NCBI GenBank assembly: GCA_020355945.1
Contig: CP070627.1
Location: forward strand, 1-31,120
Reading direction: 5' to 3'
Length of the DNA: 31,120 bases
Source of the DNA: Candidatus Aminicenantota bacterium
GTDB taxonomy: Bacteria > Acidobacteriota > Aminicenantia > UBA2199
The notes beneath the pieces are model-generated. The model ran no database searches. It had not been told where the DNA came from and saw only the letters and a program-made list of their open reading frames with translations. The stretch's first letter is position 1, and each line of letters starts with the position of its first letter. A program made the translations under genes and the position numbers. Shown in pieces: positions 1 to 8,916 of the stretch.

Positions 1-655
1 GTTCATTAATTACGGCGCGGTCTTTTCGGAATTTTTGTTCAATTTGTTCTTTTAGATTTCGATTCATGCCGTGTTCTCGTCCGAAATTTTCTCTTAATAT
101 GGTGACCAAATCGAATTTTTTCTCCATATCGAAACCGAAATCATCCAGCATGGTATCAACGGCCCTGAGTCCAAACAACCAGCGAATCCGTTCGCCTTCG
201 TCCCCTTCGATCATAGACAGCATATCTACGATCATTTTGCTGTCGCAAAAAAACCACTGTTCTGAAAGGTCCATGGAATTGATTCCATACCGCTCGACTT
301 CCCGCTGATAGGTATCTACCTGGATTTTCCATATCAAGTTTTGCTCGAGGTAAGGAATTGAATGGCTGCGAACCAAATGGATGATGGTCCCGATAAATTT
401 GGGATCACTGACGCGAAAACGCACCCGGGTGTGAAGCTGCGGGTCTGCATAACGAATAAAAAACCAATAATCAATCATCCGGTTGGATAACAGGTCCTCG
501 GTAATAGGCTTAATCACTTCAGTAAGAATAACATCCGCGCTTTTAGGCCCGGTATAAAACTTGTAATAAAGCCACTCATCACCAATAATAAATGCCCGTT
601 TCAGGGGCTGCGGCTGCGTTTGACTGGTGCTGGTATTTTTATTATTTGTTTCCAT
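1..655 (-). CDS. Thiopeptide-type / LanB C-terminal elimination domain protein (partial, 3' end outside window)
   Basis: The reading frame opens with ATG at 655 and runs off the left edge after about 218 codons. After a short Ser/Thr/Gln-rich leader comes a start typical of the stand-alone SpaB_C (thiopeptide-type bacteriocin biosynthesis) family: residues reading FIIGDEWLYYKFYTGP, then a WFFIRYADPQLHTRVRF-like core. In split LanB systems this domain eliminates glutamate from glutamylated Ser/Thr of a RiPP precursor, giving dehydroamino acids. It begins 14 bp after the stop of the glutamylation-domain gene on the same strand, so the two are almost certainly co-transcribed and act together. 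No strong Shine-Dalgarno sequence precedes the ATG, which suggests translational coupling. The family call is good; the substrate is unknown because no precursor peptide is visible. Confidence 0.8.
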   Translation of the reverse strand, partial: METNNKNTSTSQTQPQPLKRAFIIGDEWLYYKFYTGPKSADVILTEVIKPITEDLLSNRMIDYWFFIRYADPQLHTRVRFRVSDPKFIGTIIHLVRSHSIPYLEQNLIWKIQVDTYQREVERYGINSMDLSEQWFFCDSKMIVDMLSMIEGDEGERIRWLFGLRAVDTMLDDFGFDMEKKFDLVTILRENFGREHGMNRNLKEQIEQKFRKDRAVINE

Positions 656-669
656 TTTTATCTGTCATA

Positions 670-2925
670 TTATGTCTTTTTTAAGGCATCCAATTTCCCG
701 GCGTTATAAAAACAGAGTACAAATTCATTGGTAAATACCCCTTCAGGGCCTTTTACAATTGAATTTCCAGGATTGTATAGAAATTCCGTCAATTGAAACC
801 CGGGTCTATTTTTAGTAACAGAGAAGAGGGTTTTAATGCACATCACGTTTTCCAGGTTAATAAACAATTTATTGTCGCTGTCTGTCAATAACACGTAAGC
901 GGGCATATTGCTGGTTTCACGCCACTGCTGGATTTCCTGGAATAATTGATCGTCATCTTTTATTTTTACGAATTTCTTTATATCGTTATTTGTAATATTC
1001 CAGGTGGCAGGTGAGAAGATTAGATTTTTATAGGTTACGCGGGGCAAGAAGGGGTATTCATTGGCAATAGCGCCCCAATTGAAGCCCACACCGCCCCTGA
1101 GGTTTTGGGTTTGCAAATCCGCTAAAAAATGGTAGAGGGGGAGTGCATTATAGGAATAGTTATGGGCATTGGTTAACCTGGGGACAATTTCTTTGTTTAG
1201 TCGTTTGGACCGCAGTATCACGCGGTTTCCCCTGAGGAATACCGTCAAGTCTTCCGCTCTGATTTGATATTCTTCCGGGACAGCGGCTTTTGCCAGGTAA
1301 GGGATTTCATGGTTTCGCAGCACTGGTCGCAGCAGTACATTTCCTACTCGTGATTCCGGCAGATGAATGATTTCTGCCATAATCACGTTAGGGTTCATTT
1401 CCCCTTCTTTTTTGGTAACCTCTTTGACAAAAGTATCTGTGGGTTGATCGGCATGGCAGAAGCGGCCTAATAAATTCCCGGCCCCTGAACCGCCAAGACC
1501 GCTCATCAGGATCCTGGGCCTGGGATTTTTTTCACTTTTATCTTCCACGATTTGTACCATTGCGGAAATGGTGTCGGGTAAATCATCCCAGTTACTGTCA
1601 AAGGGTTCCAGGTCTTTATCAGTGAATTCCACCTGGTATTCCTGTCCTGCTATTGCTTCCCTGTATTTTTTAAATAAAAAGGATTGGATCCGGTTCCACC
1701 TGAGTTCCTGTGAGCCGTCGCCGGTTCCGGGTATAGCCAGGTCATCCACCAGTGGTGCGATATCCCCGGCATCCCTGGTCTGGCGGTAGCCTGTCCCGGA
1801 TTCGGTATCCATTGCCTGGAGCAGGGGTATTTCTTTTGTTTCCCACCGTTCACCAAAGGCCTCTCTGAATTGGCTCATAGTAGTAGAAGAGGGTCTTAAG
1901 GTGAGCTTGTTCAACACTTCAAGCCCCATCAATACATCTTGTGCCACGCGCCACTCAAGGGTACAGCAATGGAGGGGTTTGACCATATCGGTTTGAAATA
2001 AAAACTTTAATTCATAGCCTGTTCCTAAAGGTTCCAGGTCTTTGGCAATCCGCTGGTAATGAGAAGTTGTGGTACCGATCTTGCTGTTATCCACTTCTTG
2101 CAGTGATTTTTTGGTATGAATAATGATATTTTTAATATTATCAATGCCTTCTAATTTTTCCAGTACTGCCAGGATTTGGTCTAGAAATTCCGGTCCGGTA
2201 ATAGCGGGCTCCAATTCATTGACCAGGAGTTGGCTGTCAATCAATTCATCGATAAATTCTTTGGCTTCTTCAAAGGAAATTTCATCATCTACCAGGACCT
2301 GGGCCAGGTCTTTTAGAAAAGCACCTTTAGCTGCGGTATCCAGCACGCGCTGCAAATATTCCGAATGGTCTACTGCCACAATATGATGGGTACGCCTGGC
2401 ATCCTTGTACCTGTATTCCACGTACCGCAGTTGGTCCCCTACTTTGTAGATGCTGGAATTGGGATAGTATTTTATTTTTTCTTTAATATCCGGGTGTTTA
2501 GCCAGGTCCAGGGCCAAAGCGCAGAGGTAATTCATATCCAGGCGGGTATGGCGGGTATATTTTTCTTGAGGCGGTAGTTCAATATGGGTTTCCTTATCCC
2601 ACTGCCCCACATTAAACCCGGCAAACAAACCAAATGGTGTCGGGCGGGTAGACATACGAAGAATATAACGCATCAATGCATAATGCAGCCGCTTTACTTT
2701 TTTCTTGTCGGTTAAATCACCTTTTAACCGTTCATATAGTTGGGCATGAAGGTCAGGAGAAGCTAAAAAAATCGCCTCATCTACTTCCGGCATCTGGCAT
2801 ACTTCCATGATTTGTTCTTCCGTGATATTTTTCCCGGAAACCACCTTTTCAATAAAATCAAACGGAAAAAGCGGCGAACGCAATACAAAAGAAGAGAAGT
2901 TTAAGTAAGGATTTTGGCTTTTCAT
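670..2925 (-). CDS. Lantibiotic dehydratase N-terminal (glutamylation) domain protein, split LanB
   Basis: The 751-residue protein matches the N-terminal glutamyl-transfer part of LanB enzymes. It opens with an F-V-L-R-S-P-L-F-P segment and has the hallmark RYILRMSTRPTPFGLFAGF block at residues 86-104; near the C-terminus a PRVTYKNLIFSPATW motif is typical of the end of this domain. Full LanB proteins are near 1,000 residues and carry the elimination domain at the C-terminus. Here that domain is a separate gene 14 bp downstream, as in thiopeptide and other split-LanB pathways. The expected reaction is tRNA-Glu-dependent glutamylation of Ser/Thr in a precursor peptide. Transcription probably starts from the TTGACA/TAAAAT promoter at 2953-2981, leaving a leader of about 20 nt without a clear ribosome binding site. 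No cyclase, transporter or precursor is seen, so the final product class cannot be named. Confidence 0.88.
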   Translation of the reverse strand: MKSQNPYLNFSSFVLRSPLFPFDFIEKVVSGKNITEEQIMEVCQMPEVDEAIFLASPDLHAQLYERLKGDLTDKKKVKRLHYALMRYILRMSTRPTPFGLFAGFNVGQWDKETHIELPPQEKYTRHTRLDMNYLCALALDLAKHPDIKEKIKYYPNSSIYKVGDQLRYVEYRYKDARRTHHIVAVDHSEYLQRVLDTAAKGAFLKDLAQVLVDDEISFEEAKEFIDELIDSQLLVNELEPAITGPEFLDQILAVLEKLEGIDNIKNIIIHTKKSLQEVDNSKIGTTTSHYQRIAKDLEPLGTGYELKFLFQTDMVKPLHCCTLEWRVAQDVLMGLEVLNKLTLRPSSTTMSQFREAFGERWETKEIPLLQAMDTESGTGYRQTRDAGDIAPLVDDLAIPGTGDGSQELRWNRIQSFLFKKYREAIAGQEYQVEFTDKDLEPFDSNWDDLPDTISAMVQIVEDKSEKNPRPRILMSGLGGSGAGNLLGRFCHADQPTDTFVKEVTKKEGEMNPNVIMAEIIHLPESRVGNVLLRPVLRNHEIPYLAKAAVPEEYQIRAEDLTVFLRGNRVILRSKRLNKEIVPRLTNAHNYSYNALPLYHFLADLQTQNLRGGVGFNWGAIANEYPFLPRVTYKNLIFSPATWNITNNDIKKFVKIKDDDQLFQEIQQWRETSNMPAYVLLTDSDNKLFINLENVMCIKTLFSVTKNRPGFQLTEFLYNPGNSIVKGPEGVFTNEFVLCFYNAGKLDALKKT

Positions 2926-2952
2926 TGTCTTAATCTTAAAGTCTTAAAGTTT

Positions 2953-2981
2953 ATTTTACAAGTTTAACTGGTATATGTCAA
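2953..2981 (-). promoter_or_regulatory. Sigma70-like promoter for the split LanB genes
   Basis: On the minus strand, TTGACA (2981-2976) is followed after exactly 17 bp by TAAAAT (2958-2953). The predicted start of transcription is near 2946, about 20 nt before the ATG at 2925. The -35 is a perfect consensus and the -10 matches 5 of 6. Confidence 0.7.
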
Positions 2982-3085
2982 CTTTTTTACTCATTTGACT
3001 CATTTGGCAGGAGCACCTCCTCAAGATATAAAAAAATCCAGGAACCACCCTATTTCACAAAAAATCAAAAAAAAATCCATATAAG

Positions 3086-3114
3086 TTGAAATACCAACGT
3101 ATTTATTTTAAAAT
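3086..3114 (+). promoter_or_regulatory. Sigma70-like promoter for the TPR-CHAT operon
   Basis: TTGAAA (3086-3091), a 17-bp spacer and TAAAAT (3109-3114), each 5 of 6 to consensus, lie about 80 bp before the GTG start of the TPR-CHAT gene. It diverges from the LanB promoter inside the same AT-rich 268-bp intergenic region, which holds no other feature I can recognise. Confidence 0.6.
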
Positions 3115-3193
3115 ATTAATGTGAATACGAACACCAAAAGGATTGATTCTATGATGGAAAATTTGACTATATTTTTCGATTGAGGTAAATAGA

Positions 3194-6100
3194 GTGTCTT
3201 TGTCTGAAAATGCTTATCAACTGATCGAAGCAATGCGTCAAGGTGATTTGATGCAATTCCTTCGTCAAAGCAAAATACCTATTTCTGATGAGATTTGCCG
3301 AGAAATCCTGGAAGAGGGGCATAAGAATCTTGAAAAAGGGCAGATCGATGAAGCGTTGGAATTATCAGGAGTTTGCATTAAAGTAGCGGAACAATTGAAT
3401 AATCCTGCTTTTTTATCCCAGGGCTATGCATTGCTTTGTGTGTGCAAACGAATTAAAGGAGATACCCAAGAGGCACTGATTATTCTTAAGCATGCGTTGG
3501 AATCTATGCCGGAAGGCATCCCCAGAGAGCAGCAGGTGTTATTGCTTGGCATCCAGGTCCACCTCTTAGCGGAAGCAGGTCAACCTGATGAAGCTGTTCG
3601 GCAATACCAGGAATGTGAGGTTTTTAGGATAGAGCAAATGGCCCCGGATTTGTCTGTTCAAATGACAGGAGCCATTGCAGCCTCATATCGGGAAGCAGAC
3701 GCTTTGCGCCTCGCATCCGAATGGTATGGCCGGGCGTATGATGTTGCCAAAAGAAATGCCCTCCATGAAGCAGCATTGGGTTTGTCCAGGGACCATGCTC
3801 ACTGCTTGATGGATTTGGGTGAATTGGAACAGGCATTAAGACGACTTAAACGAGCAGAACACCTGGCCGAAGCAGGACATTTTGAAAATGAAAAAGGTTG
3901 GATAAAACTTGATCAGGGTGTGATCCTCTTGCTTTTAAGGCGATTCCAGGAAGCAGAAAACATACTAAACCAGGCCAGGGATTCATTCATGAAAAGCAAA
4001 AATCAACTGGGTATTGTCCGCGCCAAGATAAACCTGGCGAATGTCTTTTTAAATACTGAAAGATCAGAGCAGGCCATGACTGAACTTGAGAAGATTCTTC
4101 AGAGTGAAATCAGTCAAAATAATCCAGGCATTCGTGCCATTGTTCTACTAGGCCAATGCCATGCCCTGACCCAGATGAAACAATGGGATAAGGTAGAATC
4201 CCTACTAAAAGAAAACCCAGAAGCACCAAAACAATTGCCTTCTCGTGAGAAGATTGAATTAGACTTATTAGTCTCTCGTCTAACACTTCATAAAAAGAAT
4301 TGGCAGCAAGCTTCAGTCATGTTATCGGAGGTAAGTCAGCAGTTCCAGAAGATCGGTGCAATATTTAGTGCAGGTGAAGCTGAAGTATTGCAGGTGGAAG
4401 CCGAATTGAAGCAAAAAAATTATGAGGCTGCACTCTCAGCTTGCGAACAAGCTGGCACGCTTTTTAAAAAAACAAACGCCCAAGACGCTGTCGTACGATT
4501 AGAGAATTTTAAAAATTCCATCCTAATGGAATGGGTGAATATGCTTTTGAACACTGCTGAAAATGGCGTTGAAACGTCAGAAATAGCAAAAATATTAAAA
4601 CAAAAAGGTAAACCACTAACGGAAAGACTTTTCCAGTCCGGACAACAGCGAATCGATATAAAAACTTCATCAGGCCAAATTGAACAAGCTTGTAACCTTG
4701 CTGAGATATTATATGATATTGCTTTGGCAATTGAGAACAAATTCGCTGCTGCACAAACCCTGCACAGGTTTGGCGTGGCCCTCAAGAATCAAACCCGGGC
4801 AGATTTGGCGATTGACTACGAAGAAAAAGCTTTATCATTATATGAAGAGCTTGACGATCAACCATGGGTGGCAGGAGTAACAATGGATGTTGCCTTGGCA
4901 TACAAAGGCTCCGGCCAAATGGATAAAGCTTTGGAACTGGCAATCCGGGCCCTTGAAATGTTTGAAAACCAACATGATGTAGAACGAATAATAATAGCCC
5001 ACACAAATATCGGGAATATATTAAAAGAAACCAAAAGAATCGAGGAGGGTATTGAGCATCTCAAACAAGCGCTGCATTTGGCCGAGGAAAGACGCGATCT
5101 ACGTTCAACAGCCCGAATAATAGGTAATCTTGGTGGTGCCTACCTGATAGCGGAAAAATTTCCTGAAGCGCTCAATGCATATCAACAGGCTTACAAAATA
5201 GGGGTTGCTTGTGGGGATAAGGACCTGGCACATAAGATGCAAGTGACACTGCAAACACTGACCAGCCATATTCCTGATAGCCAAACTCCGGAAGATAAAG
5301 TTTCTTCTTTGGCTAAATCAAAGAGCCTGGAAGAAATACGTCAGTTCCTTAAAGAGCCTGATTGCCCTCCCCCCCGTCAATTAATTGAATTATTGATGGA
5401 AAAGGGCAGCCAACTGTATAAAAAAGGAAAGCAAAAACTGGCATTTGACTATTTTACCGCTGCCGAACGCGTTTGCCAATGTCTGGGACAACCCCAAACG
5501 CAAGGTAACGCCTATCTAATATTAGGAGCAAATTATATACAAGGAGAGTTTTTTGATCGTGCCTTCAAAGCCTTTGAAGAGGCGGCCAACTTTTTCGGAC
5601 AAATTCAGCGAGAAGAAGAACAAGCCAATTGTTTCACTAATGCAGCAAGAGCAGCACTGCTTTTAGGAGATAAAACCTCAGCAGTCCGCTGTGTGAATCT
5701 GGCAATTAACTGTCACAAACGTCTAAAAATCCTGGATGGATTGGCTTACGATTTAGTCATTCAAGGGGAATTAGAATTGAGCAACAACAACATATCAACG
5801 GCAATGAAATTATTCCGGGAAGCCATTGATCTGCAAGTAGAACGAGGAAGCTTTGTGGGGATCACAGGGGTTGTTTCTACACCAGCTCTAAAAGCACTGG
5901 AAAAACACGGGGCTAAAAAAGAGATGGAAACCATCAGCACTTATGCCAGTAAAGCGGGCTTTCATCTGCTTATGGATCGATGGCCAACGCTTAGACAGGG
6001 CAATGCAAAACACGCTTTTCTTAACTCCAACGCGGCATTATTGCTCAATGAAGAATTCCTGGTCATGTTTGTAGGAGATCTGGCCCCTCAGGCCGTTGAT

Positions 6101-8848
6101 GATGGACGGCTTAAGCACGCTAACATCTTATTAGATATTGGCTACCAGGCGGCAAGCCTTCTTGGGTCGGAAACGCTATATATCAAAATCCTGTTAACCG
6201 ATGCCAATGTGCAAGCCAGAACCAGGGATACCAACCAGGCTCTATCTTTGCTGGCAGAAGTTGAATCGCGTATAACAACCATTGATAGACAGGATTATCG
6301 CTTAAAAGTATTCCTGGATGCCGCAAAGATTGCGGAGAGAATCGGTAATTATAAGCGCTGTATATATTTCTACGATCGAGCCAGTAGAGTGGCCGCTGAG
6401 CTAAAAAACCCCAAAGAAGAGGCCCATGTCTTGATGTGTGAGGGTATTGCTTGCAAAAACTTCGGACTACTGAAGCAAGCGGTGGGATTATATCGCAAGG
6501 CCTTCACCCTGCTGGATGACCCGGAGGGGCTGCAGGCAGCCAATATTTATGTAAATCTAGGTAATGCCCTTGAGATTATGGGAAATCGTCAAGAAGCCAT
6601 TGAAACATATGAGAAGGCATTGAGTATCGCCCACACTCATGGAGACCCGGCAGTTCAAGCTTCGGCTTATATTGGCCTGGGAATTGCCGCCAAAAATATT
6701 GGCGATTTCGACGAGGCAGAATACCGTTACCAGCAAGCGTTGATCCTCTGCGACCGTTATGGACTCAAAGAAAGCCGCGATAACGTGCTAAAAAACAAGG
6801 CGATTCTTGATTTTGCTCGTGGTGAAAATCAACAAGATTCGGATACCCTGGCTCAAAAGCCCCAATCCATGCGAGAACAAGCTGTCACGTTTATTGACCG
6901 GGCAATTATTGAATCGGAAAAAATGAACTTCCCATTAGCCATAAAGTACCAAAAAAAAGCACTGGGGCTTTTCAAAAAAATGAATAATCAACATGGGATT
7001 GCTATGGCCATGACGAATCTTGCATCATTTTACGGAGAGATGCCTGATCTTGATAAGGCGTTGAAGTGGATTCAACAGGCGATTAAGGAAGCTGATCGTT
7101 CCGGGGGGAAAGATATAGCAATAGAAGCACGTCAGATTGCCGCACGTTTACTGATGGAAAAGGGAGAAATAGAGGCGGAATCTGCTGTAGGAGAAGATTC
7201 AGCAACTCCTCCCCTTGATCCAGGAAAAGAATGGGCCCAACAAATAAAAAAATGGCTCGCCAGGCCCCGAGAAAAACTTCAAAAAATGGCAGAGGCCCGA
7301 CAAGAATATTGTAATAAAGCGCTTGAGTATTTGAAAGAGGCGATTCACCTCATCGATGCTGCTAAAGCCAGCTTTACCGGTGAGAACAACCGTATGGCTT
7401 TCATTGAACGCAACAAACAAATTTATGACCGCGCTGTGATGGCCAGTATCGGATTGAATGATGACAAACAAATACTAAAATTCATGGAAAAAAGTAGAGG
7501 ACAAACGTTTCTCGACCTCTTCGAAAAGGCCATAGATAAGAAAGTATTTACTTCAGTTGGGAAAACATCAAAACCAGGAGGTAAGCCGGGTTATAAGGCT
7601 GGCACCGAGTTGGCTGAAGCTGATTCTATCACATATGACTATCTCAAAGAAATCTGGACCAACCAGGTATTTGGTGGGAAAAAGCCTGATAAACCCACTT
7701 TGATCTTAATGTACTATTTCATCAATGATTATATTTACTACATCTATGCTTTAGATCCCTTATCCCCTCAGGAAATGGAATTCCGTGATGTTTTTACGAG
7801 ACCGATGACGACAGAGAATGGGGAAAAAGTGGATTGGCTCACGGTATTGATCTCCCAATTACGTTTGTCTTTGAACGGGTCCATATTATATCTTGATCAG
7901 GTCAACCAGTTAGAGAAACAACTACGCGATCTTGAGCAGTCTCGTTCGGACCAGGGAAAAATCCTGGAAATTCGCCAACAGTTGAAGCAACGAAAGGCAG
8001 AATTACCCCAGGCATTAGCTTCTTTGGAAGAGCTGGGAGCAAAAACAAGACAAGAACTCTACCATGCCCTGGTCGCACCGCTATCCAATCGTATCCAACA
8101 CTACCAGCGGTTAATCATTGTCCCCCACAAAAAGCTGCACCACATCCCATTCCATGCGTTAATGGATGAGGATGGGCTAACATTGATTGAGAAAGGACTG
8201 GATATATCTTATATACCGAGTTTGAGTGCATTAAAATACTGTTATTACTCACCTGGAGTTTCTACTTATCAAATATTACTTTGTATGGGCGATCCCAATG
8301 GAGATCTACCCATGGCTGCTGTAGAATGCGAAGAGATTGCTAAGTTATATCCCAATTTAGCTGGTGAGCAGGTTTTTCTTGGGAAGCAAGCCACAAGAAG
8401 TGTACTTCAAAAGTATGCCCCGGAAGCGGATATTATCCATTTGGCTATGCATGGTCAATATGATAGCCAGTGGCCATTGAATTCAAGCCTGGTATTCAAC
8501 GATGAACCATTAACAGTTCGTCACGTCTATAATCTTGACCTGACCAGGGCCCAAACAGCAGTTTTGAGTACATGCCTGTCCGGTATGAGTACGGTATCTG
8601 AAAGTGACGAATTGCTGGGATTAATACGTGGTTTCTTCCATGCCGGTGTATCATCTGTCATTGCTTCACTCTGGCCAGTCCATTCAGATGCCACCGCAAA
8701 ACTGATGAAAGAATTTCATTCCCTGCTCAGGAAGAAAAACCCTGGGGATAAAGCCAATGCCCTTAGAGAGGCAATGCTAAAGGTTAAAAATGAACACCCA
8801 TATACAGCCCTATGGGCCCCTTTTTGTTTATATGGTCGGCATAATTAG
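3194..8848 (+). CDS. Giant TPR-repeat protein with C-terminal CHAT protease domain
   Basis: The 1,884-residue protein starts at GTG 3194 behind a GAGGT ribosome binding site seven bases upstream. Most of its length (about residues 30-1480) is tandem tetratricopeptide repeats, seen as recurring A-x-x-x-Y/G-x-x-A-L/A-x-x-Y/F-E-x-A-L helices. A coiled-coil-like stretch follows at about 1565-1620, then the CHAT (caspase-like, clan CD) domain at roughly 1630-1884. The catalytic pair is visible: His1753 in H-L-A-M-H-G and Cys1794 in L-S-T-C-L-S-G, followed by the usual GLIRGFFHAGVSSVIASLW strand. TPR-CHAT proteins of this type act as peptidases switched on by sensing, for example Csx29 of type III-E CRISPR and the activators of bacterial gasdermins. 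No Cas or gasdermin gene is visible here. It has no signal peptide, so it is probably cytosolic. The gene for a second CHAT protease follows 68 bp downstream. The domain call is firm; the biological role is inference. Confidence 0.93.
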   Translation: MSLSENAYQLIEAMRQGDLMQFLRQSKIPISDEICREILEEGHKNLEKGQIDEALELSGVCIKVAEQLNNPAFLSQGYALLCVCKRIKGDTQEALIILKHALESMPEGIPREQQVLLLGIQVHLLAEAGQPDEAVRQYQECEVFRIEQMAPDLSVQMTGAIAASYREADALRLASEWYGRAYDVAKRNALHEAALGLSRDHAHCLMDLGELEQALRRLKRAEHLAEAGHFENEKGWIKLDQGVILLLLRRFQEAENILNQARDSFMKSKNQLGIVRAKINLANVFLNTERSEQAMTELEKILQSEISQNNPGIRAIVLLGQCHALTQMKQWDKVESLLKENPEAPKQLPSREKIELDLLVSRLTLHKKNWQQASVMLSEVSQQFQKIGAIFSAGEAEVLQVEAELKQKNYEAALSACEQAGTLFKKTNAQDAVVRLENFKNSILMEWVNMLLNTAENGVETSEIAKILKQKGKPLTERLFQSGQQRIDIKTSSGQIEQACNLAEILYDIALAIENKFAAAQTLHRFGVALKNQTRADLAIDYEEKALSLYEELDDQPWVAGVTMDVALAYKGSGQMDKALELAIRALEMFENQHDVERIIIAHTNIGNILKETKRIEEGIEHLKQALHLAEERRDLRSTARIIGNLGGAYLIAEKFPEALNAYQQAYKIGVACGDKDLAHKMQVTLQTLTSHIPDSQTPEDKVSSLAKSKSLEEIRQFLKEPDCPPPRQLIELLMEKGSQLYKKGKQKLAFDYFTAAERVCQCLGQPQTQGNAYLILGANYIQGEFFDRAFKAFEEAANFFGQIQREEEQANCFTNAARAALLLGDKTSAVRCVNLAINCHKRLKILDGLAYDLVIQGELELSNNNISTAMKLFREAIDLQVERGSFVGITGVVSTPALKALEKHGAKKEMETISTYASKAGFHLLMDRWPTLRQGNAKHAFLNSNAALLLNEEFLVMFVGDLAPQAVDDGRLKHANILLDIGYQAASLLGSETLYIKILLTDANVQARTRDTNQALSLLAEVESRITTIDRQDYRLKVFLDAAKIAERIGNYKRCIYFYDRASRVAAELKNPKEEAHVLMCEGIACKNFGLLKQAVGLYRKAFTLLDDPEGLQAANIYVNLGNALEIMGNRQEAIETYEKALSIAHTHGDPAVQASAYIGLGIAAKNIGDFDEAEYRYQQALILCDRYGLKESRDNVLKNKAILDFARGENQQDSDTLAQKPQSMREQAVTFIDRAIIESEKMNFPLAIKYQKKALGLFKKMNNQHGIAMAMTNLASFYGEMPDLDKALKWIQQAIKEADRSGGKDIAIEARQIAARLLMEKGEIEAESAVGEDSATPPLDPGKEWAQQIKKWLARPREKLQKMAEARQEYCNKALEYLKEAIHLIDAAKASFTGENNRMAFIERNKQIYDRAVMASIGLNDDKQILKFMEKSRGQTFLDLFEKAIDKKVFTSVGKTSKPGGKPGYKAGTELAEADSITYDYLKEIWTNQVFGGKKPDKPTLILMYYFINDYIYYIYALDPLSPQEMEFRDVFTRPMTTENGEKVDWLTVLISQLRLSLNGSILYLDQVNQLEKQLRDLEQSRSDQGKILEIRQQLKQRKAELPQALASLEELGAKTRQELYHALVAPLSNRIQHYQRLIIVPHKKLHHIPFHALMDEDGLTLIEKGLDISYIPSLSALKYCYYSPGVSTYQILLCMGDPNGDLPMAAVECEEIAKLYPNLAGEQVFLGKQATRSVLQKYAPEADIIHLAMHGQYDSQWPLNSSLVFNDEPLTVRHVYNLDLTRAQTAVLSTCLSGMSTVSESDELLGLIRGFFHAGVSSVIASLWPVHSDATAKLMKEFHSLLRKKNPGDKANALREAMLKVKNEHPYTALWAPFCLYGRHN

Positions 8849-8873
8849 AGTATATTCTATGGATTGTATCACC

Positions 8874-8901
8874 AATAGAGTCAGGATAATATTACTCTAT
8901 T
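8874..8901 (+). promoter_or_regulatory. Hairpin just ahead of the second CHAT gene's ribosome binding site
   Basis: AATAGAGT (8874-8881) and ACTCTATT (8894-8901) form a perfect 8-bp inverted repeat with a 12-nt loop. It ends two bases before the GGGAGGTG ribosome binding site. It could tune translation or processing between the two CHAT cistrons. It has no T-tract, so it is not a classical terminator. Confidence 0.3.
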
Positions 8902-8916
8902 CCGGGAGGTGAAATC

